DNA from: Bacillota bacterium
GTDB lineage: Bacteria; Bacillota; Clostridia; Acetivibrionales; DSM-2933
NCBI GenBank assembly: GCA_023430975.1
Contig: JAEYYB010000024.1
Span: 1 to 64,000 of the forward strand
Direction: 5' to 3'
Length of the DNA stretch: 64,000 nt
Shown here: positions 17,904 to 26,859 of the stretch, piece by piece
Layout of the letters: each line of letters starts with the position of its first letter
Numbering within the stretch: position 1 is the first letter of the stretch
The notes under the pieces: model-generated
Seen by the model: only the letters and a program-made list of their open reading frames with translations
Told to the model about the DNA's origin: nothing
Database searches by the model: none
Position numbers and translations under genes: made by a program

Positions 17904-19163
17904 TTATATTTTTACCTTGTATTTCTTTAGGTGAACATCCAATTCCTGAACAAGTTTTTCCATGGAACATGATGCATCCTTCATATCTTCAATGGCTTTT
18001 AGCTGATGCTCGGTAGTTGCTGCAACCTGCTGGCTTGACGCTGCAGTTTCTTCTGAAACTGATGAAATATTCTCAATTGCATTTATTACTTGATCCTTAT
18101 CGGTTTGCATTCTTGTGACGGAATTATTTACTTCATTAATCTTTTGTACTATTCCTGTAATAGCCCCGGCAATATCATTAAAGGCATTATCGGTCATATT
18201 TACGGCATTGTTCTGTTCTTGGGATATTTTTTTCATTACATCCATTGCTTTAAGGGCAAGCTGTGATTCTTCCTTAATATTCTGCATAAGTCCGATAATT
18301 TCTTCAGTTGATTTTCTGCTTTGATCGGCAAGCTTTCTAACCTCTTCTGCAACAACTGCAAATCCCATACCAGCATCTCCTGCTCTTGCTGCTTCAATAG
18401 CTGCATTAAGTGCAAGGAGGTTTGTCTGTTCTGCGATGTTTTCAATTGACTCAACAAAAAGTCCTATATCCTGAGTTGTTGTGGTTAATTTTTCTATAAC
18501 CGAGAATATTTTTTGTGAAGACTCAAAGTTCATTGAGGACTTATCACGAAGGGTGCTGACAGCATCTAAACCAATTGAGTTCAATTCATTAATTTTGTTG
18601 GTTTCATTTATTATACCGTTATAACTTTCATACACAAAGGTGATTTGTTCAGAAAGCTTTTCTACCATTGAAACGCCTTGTTGAGCATCTGCAGCTTGGT
18701 CCGATGCACCCTTGGCAATTTCATCTACGGTTTTTGCTATTTCTTCCATGGCAGCAGCAGCTTCCTGGGCTGTTTTACTTACTCTTCCTGATGCCGCTAT
18801 AATAGAAGTAGACAATGAGAAGAAGCTTTCAATCAGCAAACGAATGTCGGTAAAAACTGAGTTGACTGATGTAGCAACACCTTTTAAGTTTTCGAAACTA
18901 TGGGATTCTATTATATGAGAAATATCACCATTCTTAATTATTTCCAGCTCGTCGGAAAATGAATTTACCAATTTTTTAAGTTTTATACGGATTGCAAGTT
19001 CTGTAATAACCGAAGAGCCAACAGATGCAATTAAAAAGATTACTAATGAAACAATAGCATTGTTTTTAAATACAAAATTGCTTAAAAGAAATGCACCAAT
19101 ACCAATAATAACAGATAAAATGAATACAAGACGGAAAAATTTCAAAAATCGATCTTTTAACAT
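17904..19163 (-). CDS. Methyl-accepting chemotaxis protein, no extracellular sensor
   Basis: 419 residues. Two adjacent TM segments (about 12-35 and 38-58) with only a few residues between them, then a cytoplasmic coiled coil with the conserved hairpin tip ENIAEQTNLLALNAAIEAARAG...GFAVVAEEVRKLADQS. There is no periplasmic ligand domain, so it likely senses an intracellular or membrane cue and signals through CheW/CheA. GGAGGTAAT precedes the ATG at 19163. No chemotaxis genes lie nearby. Confidence 0.92.
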   Translation of the reverse strand: MLKDRFLKFFRLVFILSVIIGIGAFLLSNFVFKNNAIVSLVIFLIASVGSSVITELAIRIKLKKLVNSFSDELEIIKNGDISHIIESHSFENLKGVATSVNSVFTDIRLLIESFFSLSTSIIAASGRVSKTAQEAAAAMEEIAKTVDEIAKGASDQAADAQQGVSMVEKLSEQITFVYESYNGIINETNKINELNSIGLDAVSTLRDKSSMNFESSQKIFSVIEKLTTTTQDIGLFVESIENIAEQTNLLALNAAIEAARAGDAGMGFAVVAEEVRKLADQSRKSTEEIIGLMQNIKEESQLALKAMDVMKKISQEQNNAVNMTDNAFNDIAGAITGIVQKINEVNNSVTRMQTDKDQVINAIENISSVSEETAASSQQVAATTEHQLKAIEDMKDASCSMEKLVQELDVHLKKYKVKI

Positions 19164-19282
19164 AATATTACCTCCGCACCAATTAATTTTAATATGATAG
19201 TTTTCATGTATCGTTGCTTAAAAGTAGAATAATAGGGTTTTTTGTGAAATGTTAGAAATGACTTTTGATTAAAGGTAATAAT

Positions 19283-19384
19283 GTGAAAAGTATTACTAAT
19301 CTTACATTTGCTAGAGTATAATAACCAACGAACCAAAGGGTTAGAGGGATTTTAAATAAATGTATAAGATTATGCACTTTTCAT
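19283..19384. repeat. R1 palindromic element, diverged copy e
   Basis: TGAAAAGT and GCACTTTTCA ends, with CTTACATTTG and AAATGTATAAG inside; the middle has drifted from the consensus. It lies in the 584-bp gap between the chemoreceptor and the citrate-synthase-like gene, just before copy f. Confidence 0.65.
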
Positions 19385-19424
19385 ATTAACATATTAGGTA
19401 AAACGTTTATCACTAAACATATAA

Positions 19425-19529
19425 TATATTAAATACATTATTAATCTTACATTTAGTAAAGCAAAATAGCCAACGCTTTAACGGAATTTTGCGATAGATA
19501 AATGTAAAAGATTAATTGTATTTAATATA
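19425..19529. repeat. R1 palindromic element, diverged copy f
   Basis: Outer arms TATTAAATACATTA and TGTATTTAATA. It keeps the inner pair CTTACATTTA/TAAATGTAAAAG and the core GCCAACGCTTTAACGG. Its outer arms differ from other copies but still match each other, which points to compensating change. Confidence 0.65.
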
Positions 19530-19629
19530 AGATTAATTCGATAAAAAAATAAAAAATCCTTCTTGTGTTTAAAAGAAATAACTTCCTAGACATTAAAAAA
19601 TACTTGAAAGGGCTTATCAAATTAATGTA

Positions 19630-19658
19630 TTGACACGAGTTGTATAATTGTATACAAT
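19630..19658 (+). promoter_or_regulatory. Sigma-A promoter overlapped by the GntR palindrome
   Basis: TTGACA (19630-19635), 17-bp spacer, TACAAT (19653-19658). The -10 and spacer lie inside the 26-bp palindrome at 19640-19665, so a bound repressor would block RNA polymerase. Confidence 0.6.
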
Positions 19659-19665
19659 TATACAA
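19640..19665. promoter_or_regulatory. 26-bp perfect palindrome, likely GntR operator
   Basis: The 13-bp half TTGTATAATTGTA is followed by its exact reverse complement. FadR-type GntR proteins bind palindromes rich in TTGTATAC-like half-sites, and a GntR gene is the second gene of this unit, so autoregulation is likely. The binding itself is inferred. Confidence 0.65.
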
Positions 19666-19747
19666 AGGGTATAGTACCCAATATAATTATTGACTCGTAT
19701 TATATAGCACTGATATTAGCAAATCTCAAAAAGGGGGTTTTTATATA

Positions 19748-21127
19748 ATGATTGAATTTAATAAAAAAACAAATACATTAGAACAAACTCAATATAAGTA
19801 TAGTCTCCAGGATATTTCAGAACCCAATCTTTATAGGGAAATATTCAGCTATGATGAAATACCCAAGTGTGCATTCAACCACAGAAGAGTTCCTATGTTT
19901 CCAGCAGATGAAATATGGATAACTGATACAACATTCAGAGACGGACAGCAATCAAGAGCCCCTTATACTGTTGAACAGATTGTAACACTATTTGATATGT
20001 TGCATAGATTAGGTGGACCTAATGGAATAATAAGGCAGAGTGAGTTCTTCCTGTACAGTGACAGAGATAAGCAAGCTGTTTATAAATGTATGGAGAGGGG
20101 CTATAAGTATCCTGAGGTAACGAGCTGGATAAGGGCTACAAAAAGCGACTTTATACTGGCCAGGGACATGGGCATGAAAGAAAGTGGTATTTTAGTCAGC
20201 TGTTCAGACTATCATATATTCAAAAAGCTCAATATGACAAGAAAACAAGCACTAGACCATTATATGGGTATAATTAAGAGTGCCCTAGAAGTAGGAATAA
20301 AGCCACGCTGCCATTTTGAAGATATTACAAGAGCCGACTTTTATGGCTTCGTAGTTCCATTTGCATTAGAGCTCAAAAAGCTTATGGACCAAAGTGGTAT
20401 TCCTATTAAAATACGTGCATGTGATACATTAGGTTATGGAGTATCATATTCAGGTGCGGCACTTCCAAGAAGTGTGCCAGGAATCATATATGGCCTGAGG
20501 CACCATGCCGGTTTCCCAAGCCAACTGATAGAATGGCATGGGCATAATGATTTCTACAAAGCTGTATCCAATTCTGCCATTGCGTGGATGCATGGAGCAT
20601 CCAGTGTTAACTGCTCTCTTCTCGGTATCGGGGAAAGAACAGGAAATACACCTTTAGAGGCAATGGTTATTGAATACGCACAGCTCAGGGGAACAACCGA
20701 TGGAATGGATACTACTGTAATCACTGAAATAGCTGAGTATTACGAAAAGGAAATAGGTTATTCAATTCCTTCACGTACCCCCTTTGTCGGAAAGCATTTT
20801 AATGTTACACAAGCTGGAATACATGCTGATGGACTTTTGAAGGATGAAGAAATCTATAACATATTTGATACAAACAAGTTCTTAAACAGACCGGTTGGAG
20901 TTGCAATAAATTCTCACTCAGGTCTGGCTGGAATAGCACATTGGATTAACACCTACTTTGGACTTTCAGGAGTTAAAAAGATCGATAAAAAGGATGAAAG
21001 AGTTGCAAAGCTAAAAGATTGGATTGATGACCAATATAAAGACGGACGTGTTACGGCTATAGGAGATGATGAACTTTTAGAAGCTATAGGCGAGCTTACG
21101 CCTGAAATATTGGATCTTGCACTATAG
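19748..21127 (+). CDS. HMG-CoA-lyase-like carboxyltransferase, probably Re-citrate synthase
   Basis: 459 residues of the DRE-TIM family that includes isopropylmalate and homocitrate synthases. Visible motifs: ITDTTFRDGQQSR (metal Asp and catalytic Arg), HFEDITRADFYG, IEWHGHNDF (metal HxH) and LGIGERTGNTPLEAM. It lacks the long allosteric C-terminal domain of LeuA. Length and N-terminal extension resemble the Re-type citrate synthase first found in Clostridium kluyveri, used by anaerobes for the oxidative TCA branch towards glutamate. Homocitrate synthase is the main alternative. RBS AAGGGGG. A GntR regulator follows 105 bp later and a palindrome covers the promoter. Confidence 0.8.
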   Translation: MIEFNKKTNTLEQTQYKYSLQDISEPNLYREIFSYDEIPKCAFNHRRVPMFPADEIWITDTTFRDGQQSRAPYTVEQIVTLFDMLHRLGGPNGIIRQSEFFLYSDRDKQAVYKCMERGYKYPEVTSWIRATKSDFILARDMGMKESGILVSCSDYHIFKKLNMTRKQALDHYMGIIKSALEVGIKPRCHFEDITRADFYGFVVPFALELKKLMDQSGIPIKIRACDTLGYGVSYSGAALPRSVPGIIYGLRHHAGFPSQLIEWHGHNDFYKAVSNSAIAWMHGASSVNCSLLGIGERTGNTPLEAMVIEYAQLRGTTDGMDTTVITEIAEYYEKEIGYSIPSRTPFVGKHFNVTQAGIHADGLLKDEEIYNIFDTNKFLNRPVGVAINSHSGLAGIAHWINTYFGLSGVKKIDKKDERVAKLKDWIDDQYKDGRVTAIGDDELLEAIGELTPEILDLAL

Positions 21128-21232
21128 AGGTGCATAATCAGGTGTTGTGACAGAACTTTACAATTATCAAGGGTGTCAGAAACCACTTTAAATGTAATTT
21201 GGTTAATGGCTCTTCAAAGAGGGAGGGCACAA

Positions 21233-21916
21233 ATGTCAAAAATTGAACATAACGAAAGTGACAGCATTTTACATTCGTTAAGAGGCAAAGTATTCAGTCA
21301 GATTCAAAATGATATCTTAAACGGTAAATATCAGCCTGGAGATAGTCTTATTGAGACAAGACTTTCTGAGGATCTGGGAGTTAGCAGAACTCCAATAAGG
21401 GAGGCTCTTAGGCAGCTTGAGCTTGAAGGGCTTGTACAGTCTATCCCGAATAAAGGTGCTGTAGTCACAGGCGTTTCAACAAAGGATATTAAGGATATAT
21501 ATGCCATAAGAATGATGATAGAAGGTCTTGCTGCCAGATGGGCAGCGGAAAATATAACGGTGGATGAAGTTAGCGAATTAAGAGAGTGCCTTGATCTGGA
21601 GGAATTTTATACTATTAAGAATGACACCGAGCAAGTGTTAAAGCTTGATTCAAAGTTTCATGAAATAATATTCAAGGCAAGTAAGAGCAAGCCATTGGTA
21701 TTTATGCTGGGGACATTCCATCTTTATATACGCCGGGCACGGAACATATCTATAAGTTCTCCCGGAAGAGCAGAGAAGGCTCTAATAGAACATAAGGCTA
21801 TTTTTAAGGCTATTAGTGAAGGCAATGCAGAGATGGCAGAAAGTCTTACTACTGAACATGTAAAAAATGCAAGTATCAACCTTATTAATCAAATTAGCGA
21901 AACACAGGAAATCTAA
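21233..21916 (+). CDS. GntR-family (FadR/FCD) transcriptional regulator
   Basis: 227 residues from the ATG at 21233, which has GGGAGGG 7 bases upstream; the longer GTG-started frame from 21173 lacks a site. The N-terminal winged helix has ILNGKYQPGDSLIETRLSEDLGVSRTPIREALRQLELEGLV, the classic GntR signature. The C-terminal FCD domain has Asp and His ligands (HEIIFKASKS, EHKAIFKAI) that bind a metal and a small carboxylate. Co-transcription with a citrate-synthase-like gene suggests it senses an organic or amino acid of that pathway and binds the palindrome at 19640. Confidence 0.9.
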   Translation: MSKIEHNESDSILHSLRGKVFSQIQNDILNGKYQPGDSLIETRLSEDLGVSRTPIREALRQLELEGLVQSIPNKGAVVTGVSTKDIKDIYAIRMMIEGLAARWAAENITVDEVSELRECLDLEEFYTIKNDTEQVLKLDSKFHEIIFKASKSKPLVFMLGTFHLYIRRARNISISSPGRAEKALIEHKAIFKAISEGNAEMAESLTTEHVKNASINLINQISETQEI

Positions 21917-21973
21917 GCCTTAGTAATGAAGGGGCTGTTGTGAGAAATTGTGGTGCAGAATACATCATAATAT

Positions 21974-22080
21974 CCTATATTAAAAGTGTTAATAATCTTA
22001 CATTTGGCGGAGCAAATAACGAATGGTTCAACGGGATTTGCGACAGACAAATGTAATAGATTTATCACTTTTAATATAGG
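21974..22080. repeat. R1 palindromic element, copy b (best-formed)
   Basis: A perfect 15-bp terminal inverted repeat, CCTATATTAAAAGTG, bounds the 107-bp element. Inner pairs ACATTTG/CAAATGT and GCAAAT/ATTTGC nest within. It lies between the convergent GntR gene and the copper-amine-oxidase-domain gene, next to a terminator. Confidence 0.9.
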
Positions 22081-22082
22081 AA

Positions 22083-22124
22083 TAAAAAAAACGGGTAACT
22101 TTATACAGTTCCCGGTTTTTTTAT
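22083..22124. terminator. Bidirectional terminator
   Basis: AAAAAAAACGGG and CCCGGTTTTTTT flank an AT-rich loop, giving A- and T-runs on both sides. It serves the GntR gene and the oppositely directed gene at 22154. Confidence 0.65.
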
Positions 22125-22153
22125 GAATTTGATGTATTTATTATGTTTAGGCC

Positions 22154-22783
22154 TTACTTAAGTTCCATATTGTAAATGGCAATGGGTTTATAATTACCAT
22201 CTTCATCCTTTAAATTAACAACAAATGAATATACCCCGGACTCCTTAATATTGGCCTTGTCCCATGCAAGAGCAAACCAGGCAGGTGTGTTTGGGCCAGC
22301 TACGGTTATAGTGTATTCCTGTTTGGTGTCTATTGGGGTGTTTAAATCTATGTTGCCGTTTTTATCAGATTTGTAAATTGCACAGTACAACACATGTTTT
22401 CCAGCTGGCAAACTGCCTATGCTTATATGGGATAGATACCTGTCATTCGCTGTCCAGAATGGAATGATTTCAGATAGTTCTCCTGATACAGTAGCTCCGT
22501 CTTTTGTTTCAGCAAAAATGATATTTACTTGAGGTTTTAGTATACTGGCGGTTCTGCTGGCACCATTCCATGTAACTATGCCATTTACAGCCTCAGCTAC
22601 TTTTCTTATAGGTAAGAGGGTCCTTCCGTTCATTACTATGGCTGGAACATCAAGGGTAAGCTCCTTGTTATTGATATTTACTTTGACAATATCATATCCG
22701 TTGTACTTATTGGTATTTTCTGCAGATACCACGACAGTTATTAAAAGGAATAAAATTACAACAAAAGGTATAACTCTTTTCAT
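22154..22783 (-). CDS. Secreted protein with copper-amine-oxidase N-terminal-like domain
   Basis: 209 residues. I start it at 22783 (MKRVIPFVVILFLLITVVVSA) because GGAAGGGG lies just upstream and a signal peptide begins there; the longer open frame to 22909 merely runs into an R1 repeat. The first domain (about 30-90) has the CuAO-N1 pattern PAIVMNGRTLLPIRKVAEAVNG, a non-catalytic stalk common on clostridial surface proteins and also found in the cohesin protein at 60926. The C-terminal half (about 100-209) looks like a beta-sandwich (TYSFVVNLKDEDGN) of unknown role. Confidence 0.8.
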   Translation of the reverse strand: MKRVIPFVVILFLLITVVVSAENTNKYNGYDIVKVNINNKELTLDVPAIVMNGRTLLPIRKVAEAVNGIVTWNGASRTASILKPQVNIIFAETKDGATVSGELSEIIPFWTANDRYLSHISIGSLPAGKHVLYCAIYKSDKNGNIDLNTPIDTKQEYTITVAGPNTPAWFALAWDKANIKESGVYSFVVNLKDEDGNYKPIAIYNMELK

Positions 22784-22816
22784 AAAAAATACCCCTTCCG
22801 GATTAAGTGATTTACC

Positions 22817-22920
22817 TATATTAAAAGTGTTAATAATCTTACATTTGGCGGAGCAAATAACGAACGGTTTAACGGGATTTGCGACAGACAAATGTAATAG
22901 ATTTATCACTTTTAATATAT
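22817..22920. repeat. R1 palindromic element, copy c
   Basis: Same sequence as copy b with few changes, bounded by CTATATTAAAAGTG and CACTTTTAATATA. It lies upstream of the minus-strand secreted gene, so R1 copies are not limited to gene 3' ends. A further partial TTAAAAGTGAT follows directly. Confidence 0.85.
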
Positions 22921-23110
22921 TAAAAGTGATATTAATATACTCTTAAATTTCTACAGACATAATTAAAAATCCTTTTTTATTTTTATAATAAATAATGTAT
23001 ATTAAAGATTATTCACTTTTAATTTTGAATTGTAACTGCTGGTGTATTATATGTTATAATATATTGAAAATTTGTATGAACAGTTTTGGATAAATTCCAA
23101 ATATGTACTT

Positions 23111-23210
23111 AGGCATGATTGAAATATTACTTACCGTTTTTTTGTGTGTTTATGAGTTAAATTAACTTAGAAAGCGAAATTATACGGGAAGTTTTATTTG
23201 GGACATGCCT
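23111..23210. repeat. R2 100-bp hairpin element, copy a
   Basis: Ends AGGCATG and CATGCCT; the outer 26 bases of each side pair (AAATATTACTT with AAGTTTTATTT; ACCG with CGGG). The centre holds a T7 run and GAGTTAAATTAACTTAG, itself a dyad. Nearly identical to 59573-59672, 36 kb away. It lies 40 bp before the rRNA methyltransferase gene. Confidence 0.85.
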
Positions 23211-23250
23211 TAGAAAATATGATCTTAAGTTAATCTTATAGGAGCTATAT

Positions 23251-24636
23251 ATGAAATTACCTTTAGAGTTTTTGGAAAAAATGAAAAACCTTTTGGGTGA
23301 AGAGGAATACAAACTCTTTATGGATTCCTTTGAAAAACCCAGGTTTTATGGATTAAGAATAAATACCCTTAAAATAAATGTCGAGGATTTTATGAAAATT
23401 TCTCCATTTAAGCTTATGCCAATACCCTGGACAAAGGATGGTTTTTATTACAGCGGAGCTTTCTCTCCAGGAAAGCACCCATATTATAATGCAGGCCTTT
23501 ATTATATTCAGGAGCCTAGTGCCATGTATCCGGCATTTGTAGCTGATGCCAGACCGGGTGAACGGATACTTGACTTATGTGCAGCACCTGGAGGAAAATC
23601 TGTTCAGTTGGCAGCCGGATTAGAGGGGAAAGGGATTTTGGTTTCAAATGATATAAATGCCGATAGGGTAAAAGCGTTGGTAAAGAACATTGAATTGTGC
23701 GGGATTAAGAATGCTGTAGTTACCAATGAAACTCCTGATAACCTGGCAAGAAGGTTTGGTGCCTTCTTTGACAAAGTGCTGGTAGATGCACCCTGTTCCG
23801 GTGAGGGAATGTTTAGAAAGGATGAAGAAGCCCAGAGAAGTTGGAGCAATTTTAAATCCGACAAATGTACCGTTATGCAAAGAGATATTCTGGAAAGTGC
23901 AGATAAGCTCTTAAAGCCTGGAGGATATTTGATTTATTCTACCTGTACATTTTCTCCTGAGGAAGATGAGATTATGATTTCAGAGTTTTTGAAAAAGCAT
24001 GGAGACTATACAATATGTGATGTTCCGAAATGCGGAGGTATAGATGACGGCAGGCCCGAGTGGTCTGATGGAGACAAAGACTTACTAAAGACTTCCAGAT
24101 TGTGGCCTCACAAGCTGGATGGTGAAGGCCACTTCACTGCAATGCTTAGAAAAGGTGTAAGTTTTGACGGTGAAGTAAAACTTGATATATCTGGGATTAA
24201 TACCCATGGAAAGCTGGATAAGGCTTTATTGGATGAGTTTTTTAAATTTGCAGCAAATAATTTTAAGTGTGAGATAAATGGAAGATTTGAACTGATGGGA
24301 AGCCATTTGTACTGCCTGCCAAACGAGACCCCGTCGCTTGATGGACTTAAGATTGCTAAATTCGGTTGGTATCTGGGTGAGTTTAATAAGGGGAAATTTA
24401 ACCCTTCCCATTCAATGGTTATTTCTTTGAAAAAAGAAGATATTAATAATGTATTGGATCTTAGCTCGTCATCAAACGAGGTGTTGAGCTATTTAAAGGG
24501 CGAAACACTTATAAGGGAAGAGCAGGATGATGGGTTAACCTGTGCTTGTGTTGACGGGTATACTTTAGGCTGGGCCAAATGCAGCGGAGGAGTAATAAAG
24601 AATCAGTACCCCAAGGGATGGAGAAGGATGTGTTAA
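23251..24636 (+). CDS. rRNA cytosine-C5 methyltransferase (RsmF/NOL1-NOP2-sun family)
   Basis: 461 residues. SAM-binding motif I DLCAAPGGKSVQLA, motif IV VDAPCSGEGMFRKDE with one catalytic Cys, and motif VI STCTFSPEEDE with the second Cys define an m5C RNA methyltransferase. The C-terminal 150 residues (HSMVISL, GWAKCSGGVIKNQYPKGWRR) match the PUA-like RNA-binding tail of RsmF/YebU. It modifies 16S rRNA. GGAGC precedes the ATG. It forms a cluster with a pseudouridine synthase and another methyltransferase. Confidence 0.9.
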   Translation: MKLPLEFLEKMKNLLGEEEYKLFMDSFEKPRFYGLRINTLKINVEDFMKISPFKLMPIPWTKDGFYYSGAFSPGKHPYYNAGLYYIQEPSAMYPAFVADARPGERILDLCAAPGGKSVQLAAGLEGKGILVSNDINADRVKALVKNIELCGIKNAVVTNETPDNLARRFGAFFDKVLVDAPCSGEGMFRKDEEAQRSWSNFKSDKCTVMQRDILESADKLLKPGGYLIYSTCTFSPEEDEIMISEFLKKHGDYTICDVPKCGGIDDGRPEWSDGDKDLLKTSRLWPHKLDGEGHFTAMLRKGVSFDGEVKLDISGINTHGKLDKALLDEFFKFAANNFKCEINGRFELMGSHLYCLPNETPSLDGLKIAKFGWYLGEFNKGKFNPSHSMVISLKKEDINNVLDLSSSSNEVLSYLKGETLIREEQDDGLTCACVDGYTLGWAKCSGGVIKNQYPKGWRRMC

Positions 24637-24689
24637 GTCATGATCGAAATATTACTTCCCAAATAAACTTTACAGAAAGCAGGACAAAA

Positions 24690-25448
24690 ATGAGAAATAC
24701 ACAGCGATTGGACAAAATTGTATCCAATTTTGGTTATGGGACAAGAAAAGAAATAAAGGCAATGGTAAAAAACGGTTTGATAAAAGTTGACGGACAGGTT
24801 GCAAAGGACAGTGGTATGCATGTTGACCCAAATTCAAGCATCATTGAAATTAACGGTGAGGTTTTAAATTATAAGGAGTTTATATACCTGATGTTAAATA
24901 AGCCTCAGGGTGTAATAAGTGCAACATTCGATCAAAGACATAAAACAGTGGTTGAACTTATGCCGGAAGAGGTTTTACACTATGATCTTTTCCCCGTTGG
25001 CAGGCTTGATATTGACACAGAAGGGTTGCTCATCATGACTAACGATGGCGAACTTGCTCATGAGGTTTTATCACCCAAAAAACATGTGAAGAAGAAATAC
25101 TATGCTCTAATTGACGGGAATGTTACAGAGCTTGACAAGGAAGCATTCAGTAAAGGTATAACATTAGATGACGGATATAAGACAATGCCGGCTCTTTTAA
25201 ATATTATAAAATCAGGAAGCATTTCGGAAATTGAGCTAAGCATAGTGGAGGGCAAATTTCATCAGGTAAAGAGAATGTTTGAGGCTTTAGGGAAAGAAGT
25301 TAAGTTTCTAAAGAGGATTGAGATGGGAGGAATATTCCTTGATGAAAGCTTAAAACCCGGGGAGTGCAGGGAGCTAACAGAGAAGGAATTGACGGTTTTA
25401 AGGAATTCTGCAGGAAAAGGACTGGAGGAGAAGGATAAAGATGAATAA
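24690..25448 (+). CDS. 16S/23S rRNA pseudouridine synthase (RsuA/RluB family)
   Basis: 252 residues from the ATG at 24690. The frame is open upstream into the previous gene but the S4 domain begins at RLDKIVSNFGYGTRKEIKAM, so I start just before it; the ribosome site (GCAGGA) is weak. The catalytic domain has GRLDIDTEGLLIMTNDG with the active Asp and the C-terminal IVEGKFHQVKRMF. It converts a specific uridine of rRNA to pseudouridine. Its last 8 bases overlap the next gene. Confidence 0.9.
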   Translation: MRNTQRLDKIVSNFGYGTRKEIKAMVKNGLIKVDGQVAKDSGMHVDPNSSIIEINGEVLNYKEFIYLMLNKPQGVISATFDQRHKTVVELMPEEVLHYDLFPVGRLDIDTEGLLIMTNDGELAHEVLSPKKHVKKKYYALIDGNVTELDKEAFSKGITLDDGYKTMPALLNIIKSGSISEIELSIVEGKFHQVKRMFEALGKEVKFLKRIEMGGIFLDESLKPGECRELTEKELTVLRNSAGKGLEEKDKDE

Positions 25449-26634
25449 GCAAAGTATTGGAAAGCTGTCGCTTTTCTTATCGGGGCTTGAGCAAAGGATA
25501 AAGGACAGAGTTGATTTTTTTAAAGGAATAAATGTTAAATTTAAGTCAGGAACAAAGGAATATCAAGCAAGCATTTCCCTAGAAAATGGCAAACTTAAAA
25601 TAAATTTTAATGGTAAGACTGAAATTGGAGAGATAGAATGGCTTTCTGCAAGGATAACTAAATTTGCTGAAAATTATGAGTCATTGCTTGTGTCATATGA
25701 AGAAAGAGGAACTACTATCTATATAGAAGCTGACAATAAGAATGTAAAAATGAACGTTAAGGAAACTAACGCTAAGGAAAATACAGCCGATGAGAAAAAT
25801 CTGTATCACAACGAGACATCAAAGATTGCTAACCGTGAGTATCTTATAAAAATTGGAGAAGCTGACGATGTTTTGAAGGAAATTGGAATATTAAGCGACA
25901 ACGGAAAAGTAAAAAATGATATGATTCGCAAATACAATCAGATAGACCACTTTGTTGAAATACTTAATGGCTTGTTAAAAAGGCTGGCAGAAAAAAATGA
26001 AGTTATTACAGTTCTTGACTGTGGGTGCGGAAAGTCATATCTTTTATTTGTATTAAACTATTACATAACTGAGGTACTTAAAAAAAAGTCTTATTTTATC
26101 GGCATAGATTACTCTGAAACAGTTATTAAAGCTTCAAGAAAAATGGCTTCAGACCTCGGTTATAACAATATGGAATTTAAAATAATGGATATTGGGAATT
26201 ACAGGCCGGACCGCAAGATAAACCTGGCAATCAGCCTTCATGCATGTGATACTGCAACTGATCATGCATTAGGTGTCGCGGTGAATAACGATGTTGAAGC
26301 TGTAGTAATGGTACCGTGCTGTCAGAAGGAAATATTGAATCAATATCACTATGAGCCTTTTTCGCAGATATTGAAGCATGGCATTCTAAAGGCAAGAATG
26401 GCAGATGTGCTGACTGATGGTATCAGGGCACTATTGCTTGAGGGAAAGGGATATAAGGTTTCTTTGCTTGAATATATCTCACCCCTTGAAACCCCTAAAA
26501 ACCTTATGCTTATTGCGGAGAAAGTACAGAGCGAGAATAGAAAAGCCATGGATGAGTATAGAAAATTAAAAGAAGCTTTAGCTATCAATCCGACTCTTGA
26601 AAGGGTTATTTATAAGGGTTTTGAGACTTATTAG
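25441..26634 (+). CDS. SAM-dependent methyltransferase (Methyltransf_32-like, probable RNA target)
   Basis: 397 residues. The N-terminal 130 residues are a charged domain of unknown fold. The C-terminal Rossmann domain has motif I VLDCGCGKSYLLFVL, an acidic loop FIGIDYSETV, ISLHACDTATDHAL and VMVPCCQKEI; this Cys-rich pattern occurs in Methyltransf_32 proteins related to tRNA methyltransferase TRMT13 and GSTCD. Position after two rRNA-modifying enzymes, overlapping the second, supports an RNA substrate. The exact target is not known. Confidence 0.75.
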   Translation: MNKQSIGKLSLFLSGLEQRIKDRVDFFKGINVKFKSGTKEYQASISLENGKLKINFNGKTEIGEIEWLSARITKFAENYESLLVSYEERGTTIYIEADNKNVKMNVKETNAKENTADEKNLYHNETSKIANREYLIKIGEADDVLKEIGILSDNGKVKNDMIRKYNQIDHFVEILNGLLKRLAEKNEVITVLDCGCGKSYLLFVLNYYITEVLKKKSYFIGIDYSETVIKASRKMASDLGYNNMEFKIMDIGNYRPDRKINLAISLHACDTATDHALGVAVNNDVEAVVMVPCCQKEILNQYHYEPFSQILKHGILKARMADVLTDGIRALLLEGKGYKVSLLEYISPLETPKNLMLIAEKVQSENRKAMDEYRKLKEALAINPTLERVIYKGFETY

Positions 26635-26679
26635 ACAGTTGATGTGCACATATATATTTATTCCATATACAAAAATGTT

Positions 26680-26707
26680 TTGTTTTTTATTAGATTTATG
26701 GTATAAT
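26680..26707 (+). promoter_or_regulatory. Promoter candidate for the CBM/Lys-rich protein gene
   Basis: TTGTTT (26680-26685), 16-bp spacer, TATAAT (26702-26707). It leaves a leader of about 145 nt with no hairpin I can see. Confidence 0.4.
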
Positions 26708-26859
26708 AATAAAGGTCAGTGCACATAATTTGTAAGTGTATTTTGAAAACTTTATAACGTTAACACTAAAGCTAGGTTTTACCAGAGTGTTTAAAAGGCA
26801 GTAAGGAATGGATGAAATGCTATGCAATTAACTACAATACTAATGTTGAGGTGATCTTA

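Noticed and set aside
22784..22909. N-terminal extension of the secreted CuAO-domain protein
   Set aside because: The extra 42 codons come from an R1 repeat; the signal peptide and ribosome site support the start at 22783.
24636..24665. Third full R2 copy
   Set aside because: Only about 22 bases resemble the left arm; the rest of the element is missing, so it is at best a fragment.
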